Assembly (NCBI GenBank): GCA_001776425.1
Contig: MFBN01000025.1
Span: forward strand, 235-6,065
DNA from: Candidatus Curtissbacteria bacterium RIFCSPLOWO2_01_FULL_37_9
GTDB lineage: Bacteria > Patescibacteriota > Microgenomatia > Curtissbacterales > GWA2-41-24
Length of the DNA: 5,831 bases
Direction: 5' to 3'
Numbering within the stretch: the stretch's first letter is position 1; each line of letters starts with the position of its first letter. Shown one piece after another: positions 1 to 4,214 of this stretch. The translations under genes and the position numbers were made by a program. Below the pieces are notes generated by a model, which saw only the letters and a program-made list of their open reading frames with translations, was not told the DNA's origin and did no database searches.

Positions 1-2
1 CT

Positions 3-287
3 TTTGAAGATGTAACTTTAAGAGAAGGGGGCAATTACCCAGTTGTCGATAAATTGTGCAAGTCAATTCAGGGTGTAGCAGAGGTTATTAATTTCAATGT
101 CTTCTTTCCATCATCAATGCCTAAAGATGAACGAAAATTACCTCACGAAATTATTAGATATGCTTGGGAGCGATATGGCCTTATGGTTGAGTTAAATATC
201 GATGCAGAGGAAACCGCCCCCAAGGGAATTCCCTATTTGGGAAGAAGCGACAGTATGCAAAACGCTTCGAAGGTAAATTTATCTTGA
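3..287 (+). CDS. 3' end of an unrecognised protein (partial at left edge)
   Basis: The frame is open from the left edge to a TGA at 285-287, giving the last 94 residues of a longer protein. A TTG at 54 could be mistaken for a start, but the frame continues upstream of it without a stop, so the real start lies outside the window. The visible part mixes hydrophobic strands with charged helical stretches (for example HEIIRYAWERYGLMVELNID) and looks like a soluble globular domain with a polar tail ending in KVNLS. There is no signal peptide, membrane segment or metal motif. A TLREGG string near the left edge loosely resembles the start of HMGL-like TIM-barrel enzymes, but what follows does not fit that family. 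I do not recognise the protein. Confidence 0.7.
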   Translation, partial: FEDVTLREGGNYPVVDKLCKSIQGVAEVINFNVFFPSSMPKDERKLPHEIIRYAWERYGLMVELNIDAEETAPKGIPYLGRSDSMQNASKVNLS

Positions 288-333
288 TTAAACCTTAGTA
301 TCTCCGGGTTTAAGTGGAACACCCATCACTTAA
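288..333 (+). other. Two overlapping, mutually exclusive hairpins after the stop codon
   Basis: TTAAACC (288-294) is complementary to GGTTTAA (307-313) across a 12-nt loop. TTAAGTG (310-316) is complementary to CACTTAA (327-333) across a 10-nt loop. The two stems share bases 310-313, so only one can form at a time. The first begins at the base after the TGA stop codon of the upstream gene, a typical place for a 3'-end hairpin. Neither is followed by a T-run, so neither is a canonical intrinsic terminator. They may be 3'-end structures or chance in AT-rich DNA. Confidence 0.35.
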
Positions 334-336
334 TTA

Positions 337-400
337 TTACACTATTTAGAAAGAATTAGTCTATAATACTCTTTCTCCACAGGCCCAATCGTGCTAAAAT
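337..400 (+). promoter_or_regulatory. Candidate promoter region for the tRNA pair
   Basis: Two -10-like elements lie upstream of the first tRNA. One is a perfect TATAAT at 362-367, with only a poor -35 (TTACAC at 337-342, 19-bp spacer). The other is an extended -10, TGCTAAAAT at 392-400, which would start transcription near 407 and give a leader of about 28 nt before the tRNA at 435. Its -35 is also poor, which an extended -10 can tolerate. I favour the second, but the sequence does not decide between them. Confidence 0.4.
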
Positions 401-434
401 AGGTTCTAAGATCGTCTACTAAGGCGCTCATCAT

Positions 435-507
435 GCCCGCGTAGCTCAACGGATAGAGCACTCGCGTTCTAAGCGATTGGTTGGGGGTTCGAATCCCTCC
501 GCGGGTA
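435..507 (+). tRNA. tRNA-Arg (anticodon UCU)
   Basis: The complete cloverleaf is visible. The acceptor stem is 435-441 with 500-506 and ends in a G1-U72 wobble. The D stem is GCTC (444-447) with GAGC (456-459). The anticodon stem is 461-465 with 473-477, and the loop GTTCTAA (466-472) places TCT at 468-470, which reads AGA/AGG. The T stem GGGGG/CCCTC (483-487, 495-499) encloses TTCGAAT. The discriminator is A507 and CCA is not encoded, so CCA must be added enzymatically. Oddities are a C27-U43 mismatch at the top of the anticodon stem and G at position 32, where a pyrimidine is usual. AGA is a common Arg codon in the neighbouring genes, in keeping with this tRNA. Confidence 0.96.
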
Positions 508-543
508 CTATAAATACTTTATTTGAAATTACGAGTTAAATGA

Positions 544-617
544 GGTGGCTGTAGCTCAGTGGTTAGAGCATTCGCTTGTGGAGCGAGGGGTCGCCGGTCC
601 GAATCCGGTCAGCCACC
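544..617 (+). tRNA. tRNA-His (anticodon GUG)
   Basis: The acceptor GTGGCTG (545-551) pairs perfectly with CAGCCAC (610-616). G544 serves as the extra G-1 and faces discriminator C617, the identity pair for histidyl-tRNA synthetase. The D stem is GCTC/GAGC (554-557, 566-569). The anticodon stem is 571-575 with 583-587, and the loop TTGTGGA gives GTG at 578-580. The T stem GCCGG/CCGGT (593-597, 605-609) encloses TCCGAAT. The second loop base, position 55, is C599 instead of the near-universal U that becomes pseudouridine. CCA is not encoded. The gene follows tRNA-Arg after 36 nt with no clear promoter or terminator between, so the two are probably co-transcribed. Confidence 0.96.
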
Positions 618-628
618 CAAAATTAATA

Positions 629-659
629 TTGACTGTTGAGATAGACTATTTTTTATAAT
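629..659 (+). promoter_or_regulatory. Candidate promoter for the GGDEF gene, overlapping an inverted repeat
   Basis: TTGACT (629-634, five of six matches to the -35 consensus) and a perfect TATAAT (654-659) are separated by 19 bp, longer than the usual 17. Transcription would start near 666 and leave a leader of about 105 nt before the diguanylate cyclase gene. The -10 box lies inside the left arm of the 14-bp inverted repeat, so a protein bound to that repeat would block the promoter. The assignment rests on consensus matches alone. Confidence 0.4.
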
Positions 660-725
660 CGCTTAGCAGAAAATCCCTCTTTCTTAAAGTGGGTATGAAC
701 GCAAAAAAGCGATTATAAAAGCTAT
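641..725 (+). repeat. 14-bp perfect inverted repeat enclosing a second hairpin
   Basis: TTTTATAATCGCTT (651-664) and AAGCGATTATAAAA (707-720) are exact reverse complements separated by 42 nt. ATAG (641-644) and CTAT (722-725) can extend the stem across a bulge. Inside the loop, CCC-T-CTTT (675-682) pairs with AAAG-T-GGG (686-693) around the triloop CTT with one T-T mismatch. No T-run follows, so it is not an ordinary terminator. It could be a structured RNA element in the tRNA-to-GGDEF spacer, an operator with two separated half-sites, or a short non-autonomous palindromic element. CTAT flanks both sides (646-649 and 722-725), which could be a target duplication or chance. Confidence 0.6.
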
Positions 726-771
726 AAGGTTTATTATGATATTGTTCTAATTATTTTTTCTATTATATTAT

Positions 772-1557
772 TTGACTTCTCGATTAATGATTGATTCATC
801 AGAAATTCCAGAAAAACATGAACCTTGTGCATCGACAGCCAATGAGAAACCGTTGACCGAAAGAGAACTCAGGAATATTCGGCTGGAGGCAATTAAAAGA
901 TGGCAAAGAGTTGGTATAAGACTGGTTTTAGAAGGAAAAGTGGATCCAGAGGAATTTGCTAATGATAATGCTAGAACAATCCTAGTAAAAGAAACACTTC
1001 TTGAAAGAGCAAAGAGTCGGCAAATCAAAGCAAAAATAGCAGCCGAAACAGATTCATTAACTAATCTTGCAAACAGAGCCGCTTTTGACCGAAGATATAA
1101 AGAGTTAATCAACAAAAAAAGCTTATTCGGTTTACTAATTGTAGATGTTAACGGACTTAAAGAAATAAACGATAATCAGGGACATAAAGCAGGAGATACT
1201 GCAATTTATCAGACAGGATTTACGCTAAATAGCGGTTTACGGCTTCTAAGGGAAGAACCAGATAATGATTTAGTAGCCAGATATGGAGGAGACGAGTTTG
1301 TAATTCTTCTTCCTAATGTTGTAAATGCAGTTAATTTAGAAAATATTGCCAATAAACTTAGGTCCAAATTCCAAAGTAAAGATGAAAATGCTCCACCTAC
1401 TATAAGTATTGGCGGAGGCGTATATCAGGGTGATATGGACCCCGAATCATTTTTTAACCTGGTAGATGCGGCGCAATATCAAGCGAAACAAGCAGGCAGA
1501 AAAGGAGAAACAAGAGAAAGCAGGGTAGTTTTAATGGAACACAGAAAACTTAAATAG
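772..1557 (+). CDS. Soluble diguanylate cyclase (GGDEF domain protein)
   Basis: The family makes cyclic di-GMP from two GTP, acting as a dimer. Numbered from TTG at 772, residues 1-92 are hydrophilic and mostly helical, with no signal peptide, membrane segment or recognisable sensor domain. The GGDEF domain spans about 93-258. It opens with DSLTNLANR (94-102), then has VDVNGLKEIND with metal-ligand D125 and guanine-contacting N133, GHKAGD with D142, and the signature RYGGDEF with GGDEF at 172-176. All core catalytic positions are present, so activity is expected. The feedback I-site RxxD, normally just before GGDEF, is absent: P163 stands where Arg is needed before D166. The start is uncertain, since TTG 772 and ATG 787 are both in frame and neither has a Shine-Dalgarno sequence; an in-frame TAA at 748-750 excludes earlier starts. 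Confidence 0.93.
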   Translation: MTSRLMIDSSEIPEKHEPCASTANEKPLTERELRNIRLEAIKRWQRVGIRLVLEGKVDPEEFANDNARTILVKETLLERAKSRQIKAKIAAETDSLTNLANRAAFDRRYKELINKKSLFGLLIVDVNGLKEINDNQGHKAGDTAIYQTGFTLNSGLRLLREEPDNDLVARYGGDEFVILLPNVVNAVNLENIANKLRSKFQSKDENAPPTISIGGGVYQGDMDPESFFNLVDAAQYQAKQAGRKGETRESRVVLMEHRKLK

Positions 1558-1675
1558 AATAATCAGGAGTAGTTTTTCCATTATATCAGTATTTATCTCC
1601 TAATATTCTTACTGTTTTATTATTTATAAGGGTGATATATAGGTTACAAGTTTGTGCTGTATACTACCTTTTATT

Positions 1676-1694
1676 GCAAAAGCATGTATTTTGC
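1676..1694 (+). repeat. Short hairpin upstream of the HLHHW gene
   Basis: GCAAAA (1676-1681) and TTTTGC (1689-1694) form a 6-bp stem around a 7-nt loop, 15 nt before the ATG at 1710. It is the clearest element in the otherwise featureless spacer 1558-1709. A TATACT at 1660-1665 resembles a -10 box but has no matching -35. The hairpin may lie in the 5' leader of the next gene, or may be chance in AT-rich sequence. Confidence 0.3.
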
Positions 1695-1709
1695 GGTTAA
1701 ATTAAGTTA

Positions 1710-2042
1710 ATGGAAGTTGCACAAAGCTTTGGAGGGTTGATTTTTGGTTTTTGGTTTTATAAAAAGTTATCTCACCCGTTCCAATTTCGTAATAAACTGC
1801 CAAATATCCGCTTTATGATTATTGAAATTCTTCCAAGTCTGCGCTTAAAGCTTAAAAATTACATCATTCATCTACACCACTGGATACTCCTAAGCGGAGT
1901 TTTAACTACATTGATGATGACAACATCCGGTTTAACCCAGCTAATTTTGATTAAAAGTTTTTGTCTGGGAGGCATTATTCAGGGACTTAGTTATCACGAC
2001 CGTTTCAAAATTATCTTCAAATCAAAAATTAGAAGCTCTTGA
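1710..2042 (+). CDS. Small membrane protein with HLHHW motif, unrecognised
   Basis: This 110-residue basic protein has two or three hydrophobic segments: about 6-17, 58-71 and 76-93. Its distinctive feature is the histidine cluster HLHHW (H54, H56, H57, W58) at the entrance of the central segment. Near the C-terminus, GGIIQGLSYHDRFKII (88-103) joins a glycine-rich membrane helix to a charged YHDRF patch. Histidines grouped at a membrane boundary could bind metal or haem, but nothing shows this directly. The ATG at 1710 is the natural start, since an in-frame TAA lies at 1698-1700; no Shine-Dalgarno sequence is seen. The motif pair looks like a conserved family rather than a chance frame, and I cannot name the family. 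An intrinsic terminator follows. Confidence 0.72.
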   Translation: MEVAQSFGGLIFGFWFYKKLSHPFQFRNKLPNIRFMIIEILPSLRLKLKNYIIHLHHWILLSGVLTTLMMTTSGLTQLILIKSFCLGGIIQGLSYHDRFKIIFKSKIRSS

Positions 2043-2068
2043 CATTGATTTACTAAATATATTATGCT
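2039..2068 (+). promoter_or_regulatory. Candidate promoter for the acidic-protein gene
   Basis: A perfect -35 consensus TTGACA (2039-2044) overlaps the TGA stop codon of the upstream gene. Possible -10 boxes are TATTAT at 2060-2065 (five of six matches, 15-bp spacer) and TATGCT at 2063-2068 (four of six, 18-bp spacer). Transcription would start at about 2071-2076, at the foot of the terminator hairpin and some 40 nt before the ATG at 2112. The spacers are not ideal, but a perfect -35 directly upstream of a gene supports a promoter. Confidence 0.5.
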
Positions 2069-2075
2069 TTTTGTG

Positions 2076-2100
2076 AACTGCTGATAGGAGCGGTTTTTTT
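2076..2100 (+). terminator. Intrinsic terminator
   Basis: AACTGCT (2076-2082) pairs with AGCGGTT (2089-2095), a 7-bp stem with one G-U pair and a 6-nt loop, followed directly by a T-run continuing to 2100. It lies 33 nt after the stop codon of the HLHHW gene and should end that transcript. It also sits only 12 nt before the next start codon and just downstream of a promoter-like sequence, so it may fall in the leader of the following gene. Confidence 0.65.
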
Positions 2101-2111
2101 GTAAGAAAAAA

Positions 2112-2528
2112 ATGGCAGAAAGGCACCAGATTGGTAAAAATAATTTAGAACGAAGAGAAATTTCTTGGGAAGAAGAGATTAGCGGATTGTTTGGTGAAAA
2201 CTTACCTCAAGACACAGATAAAATCGAGGAAGATCAAACTGATATAAAACCCGTTGGTCTTCAACCTGATGTATTTTTTTCATTAAACGGGCAAATAATA
2301 GGAAAAGGACCCAAACCGGAACCTCATAAAATATTAAAATCATCTTCATTTGATCTGGAAAGATTTATTAGATCCTTGATGCCCACAGAAGAGCAAGCAG
2401 ACACAGATCTTATGGATTTAATTATAGAAGATCAAAATAGAGCAGTATTAAACACAAAAACGGTTTCTTCCTTTCTTGAGAAAGATGTTGATATTCAGGA
2501 CGATTACAGCGAAGAAGCTTACCCCTAA
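2112..2528 (+). CDS. Acidic soluble protein, unrecognised
   Basis: The 138-residue product is rich in Asp and Glu, has no hydrophobic segment or signal peptide, and contains no cysteine. The N-terminal part is strongly charged (residues 9-45). The middle has a compact stretch, PDVFFSLNGQIIGKGPKPEP, that could form a small beta unit, and the C-terminal third is acidic and helical with a disordered-looking tail. I recognise no domain. The ATG at 2112 is preceded by an A-rich tract and no Shine-Dalgarno sequence. The gene stands between an intrinsic terminator and the kinase promoter region, so it may be monocistronic. Reading through into the kinase/regulator/pilB block is possible, since no clear terminator follows it. 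Confidence 0.7.
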   Translation: MAERHQIGKNNLERREISWEEEISGLFGENLPQDTDKIEEDQTDIKPVGLQPDVFFSLNGQIIGKGPKPEPHKILKSSSFDLERFIRSLMPTEEQADTDLMDLIIEDQNRAVLNTKTVSSFLEKDVDIQDDYSEEAYP

Positions 2529-2570
2529 AAATAATATCCAGCAACTTTTCCATTTATATTAAAAAAATAG

Positions 2571-2600
2571 TAGACATCTCTGGGGATGATAATAGATAAT
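2571..2600 (+). promoter_or_regulatory. Candidate promoter for the kinase/regulator operon
   Basis: TAGACA (2571-2576, five of six matches to the -35 consensus) is followed by overlapping -10 candidates, TAGATA (2593-2598, 16-bp spacer) and GATAAT (2595-2600, 18-bp spacer). The predicted transcript would begin near 2607, just before the AT-rich hairpin at 2612-2631. It is supported only by consensus similarity and position. Confidence 0.4.
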
Positions 2601-2611
2601 TTAGATAAGCA

Positions 2612-2631
2612 AATAATTATTTGTAATTATT
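2612..2631 (+). promoter_or_regulatory. AT-rich hairpin abutting the kinase start codon
   Basis: AATAATTA (2612-2619) and TAATTATT (2624-2631) are exact reverse complements around TTTG, ending 3 nt before the ATG at 2635. As RNA it would occupy the ribosome landing zone, though eight A-U pairs are weak. As DNA it is a compact dyad near the predicted transcription start, where an operator could sit. No Shine-Dalgarno sequence is present. Confidence 0.4.
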
Positions 2632-2634
2632 ACG

Positions 2635-3726
2635 ATGGTAATGGAAATGGATTTGGACTATATTCGGATTCTTGAAAGTATTAAAGAAGGCATAATAATA
2701 GTTAATAACGAATGCAGGGTAATTGTAATTAACAAGGCTGCTGTTAAGTTATTAGATACCACATCAGCTGCAATTCTCAACAAGCATTTTGACAAAAACA
2801 TTCTTATCGAAGAACAAAAAGGCTTCTATATCTCTTTGTCGTCTTATTTAAAAAAAATACTTGTTCAAAAGCCAAAAAAAATAGAAACAGTTATCTATAT
2901 TGCCCATAAAAAAAATATAACATATCGCGCTCCGGTAACGATTACACGCGATATATTTAACAAAATGGGCAATGTAGCTTTATTGATTATTCCGGATTTT
3001 ACCAAAGAACAGGAAATTGAACATATAAAAAATGAGTTTTTGGCTTTAATCTCACATCAACTGCGTTCCCCGCTTGGAAGCATGCGCTGGGGACTTGAAA
3101 TGTTAATGGCAGAAGATGGCGGCAAGCTTCCTGCCGAAGCTTCTAAAATGCTGCAGCAGGTCTATGACAGCAACCAATGGATGATCACTCTGGTTAACGA
3201 TATCTTAAATGTTTCCAGAATAGAAAAAGGTAAGATCGACGATATTCCGGAGCAGATTGATTATGTTTCCATTATAAGAAGAGTTTTAAAAGAAGAAGAA
3301 TTGATTGCTAAAAAAAACTTTATTTCAACAACTCTTGATATTAGAAATCCAACAACACATATTAGATTGGATCCCAGAAGTTTTAGAGAAGTAATTCAAA
3401 ATTTGATAACAAATGCAGTTAAATACAGTTATCCTCACGGAAATGTAGTTATAATTGTCGAACAGTTGGACAAATTAGTCAAAATATCAATTAAAGACCA
3501 CGGAATGGGTATTCCGGATAAAGATAAACCAATGATATTTTCTAAATTTTTCAGAGCCAGAAATGCCATGCATAGCCAAACAGACGGCACCGGACTTGGA
3601 TTATATGTGGTAAAGTCATATGTAGCCGGTTGGGGCGCAGGAATTTGGTTTGAGACTAAAGAAAAGGAAGGGACAACTTTTCATCTGGAAATCCCGATTC
3701 ATAAAGAAAACAAGGTAATATCTTAA
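2635..3726 (+). CDS. Soluble PAS-domain sensor histidine kinase
   Basis: The 363-residue protein autophosphorylates on His using ATP and passes the phosphate to a receiver, most likely the one encoded 4 nt downstream. Residues about 7-122 look like a PAS sensor domain (ESIKEGIIIVNNECRVIVIN). The HisKA dimer domain spans about 128-200 with the H-box SHQLRSPL and phospho-acceptor H141. The ATPase domain covers about 243-356: N-box with N256 and N260 (NLITNAVKYS), G1 box DHGMGIP (288-294), F-box FSKFF (302-306) and G2 box GTGLGLYVVK (318-327). The usual Glu after the His is Gln142. There is no membrane segment, so the signal is cytoplasmic. ATGs at 2635, 2641 and 2647 are all in frame; the first is given, but none has a Shine-Dalgarno sequence to decide. 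Confidence 0.95.
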   Translation: MVMEMDLDYIRILESIKEGIIIVNNECRVIVINKAAVKLLDTTSAAILNKHFDKNILIEEQKGFYISLSSYLKKILVQKPKKIETVIYIAHKKNITYRAPVTITRDIFNKMGNVALLIIPDFTKEQEIEHIKNEFLALISHQLRSPLGSMRWGLEMLMAEDGGKLPAEASKMLQQVYDSNQWMITLVNDILNVSRIEKGKIDDIPEQIDYVSIIRRVLKEEELIAKKNFISTTLDIRNPTTHIRLDPRSFREVIQNLITNAVKYSYPHGNVVIIVEQLDKLVKISIKDHGMGIPDKDKPMIFSKFFRARNAMHSQTDGTGLGLYVVKSYVAGWGAGIWFETKEKEGTTFHLEIPIHKENKVIS

Positions 3727-3730
3727 AAAA

Positions 3731-4153
3731 ATGGAAGATAACCAAACTGATACCAAAGAAATATTGACACCGCAGACTCAAAAAGCTAAAAAATTTATAT
3801 TGGTTGCAGAGGATGACCGATTTTACTCCAATATTTACAAAACAAAGCTAAGTAAAGAGGGATATGAAGTAGAAGTTGCCAATAATGGTGATCAGGCATT
3901 AAAAATTGCCAAAGAAAAAACACCGGATTTAATATTGCTTGATCTTATTATGCCTAACAAAGACGGATTTGAATTATTAAAGGAATTACGCGAGGATAAT
4001 AATTTAAAAAAAGTTAAAATTATTATACTTTCTAATCTAGGGCAGGAGGAAGATATTAAAAGAGTAAGAGTTTACGGAGTAGTTGATTATCTTGTTAAAA
4101 CAAATATCTCGATTCATACGGTTATAGATAAGATTAAAGAACATTTAGTTTGA
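3731..4153 (+). CDS. Single-domain response regulator (CheY-like)
   Basis: The 140-residue product is one receiver domain (about 21-138) after a short polar N-terminal extension. The acidic pocket is E27-D28-D29 (VAEDD), the phosphorylation site is D71 (LLDLIMP), the switch Ser is S101 (ILSN), the aromatic switch position is Y120 and the conserved Lys is K123. All key residues are present, so it should be phosphorylated. There is no DNA-binding or enzymatic output domain, so it must act through protein contacts or as a phosphate relay or sink. It starts 4 nt after the kinase stop codon, so the pair is almost certainly co-transcribed and functionally matched. pilB begins 61 nt downstream with no clear terminator between, which makes the pilus machinery a plausible target (inference). 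Confidence 0.95.
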   Translation: MEDNQTDTKEILTPQTQKAKKFILVAEDDRFYSNIYKTKLSKEGYEVEVANNGDQALKIAKEKTPDLILLDLIMPNKDGFELLKELREDNNLKKVKIIILSNLGQEEDIKRVRVYGVVDYLVKTNISIHTVIDKIKEHLV

Positions 4154-4214
4154 ATATCTGTCTAATAAATGTGTATCAAACATTATATATATGTGAATAA
4201 ATCATACTGCTACA

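Noticed and set aside
24..38. TLREGG string as an HMGL-like aldolase signature
   Set aside because: That motif belongs at the N-terminus of a TIM barrel, whereas here it lies under 90 residues from the C-terminus and the following sequence does not match.
54..287. A complete 77-residue protein starting at TTG 54
   Set aside because: The same frame is open to the left edge of the window, so the TTG is most likely an internal Leu codon of a longer gene.
651..720. Inverted repeat as an intrinsic terminator of the tRNA operon
   Set aside because: The loop is 42 nt and the sequence after the right arm (GCTATAAGG) has no T-run on either strand.
641..771. c-di-GMP riboswitch upstream of the GGDEF gene
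   Set aside because: I do not see the conserved GEMM-I or c-di-GMP-II core sequences; the region is mostly AT-rich with simple nested hairpins.
768..1115. Antisense open frame of 115 codons
   Set aside because: It lies wholly opposite the GGDEF gene, whose conserved motifs explain the sequence. The antisense product has no recognisable feature.
1565..1618. Terminator after the GGDEF gene
   Set aside because: The possible stems AGGAG/CTCCT (1565-1569, 1597-1601) and CAGTA/TACTG (1587-1591, 1610-1614) are only 5 bp, have long loops and interlock. The TTTT after 1614 is suggestive but not enough.
4148..4181. Terminator between the response regulator and pilB
   Set aside because: GTTTGA (4148-4153) pairs with TCAAAC (4176-4181), but the stem is 6 bp with a 22-nt loop, includes the stop codon and has no T-run.
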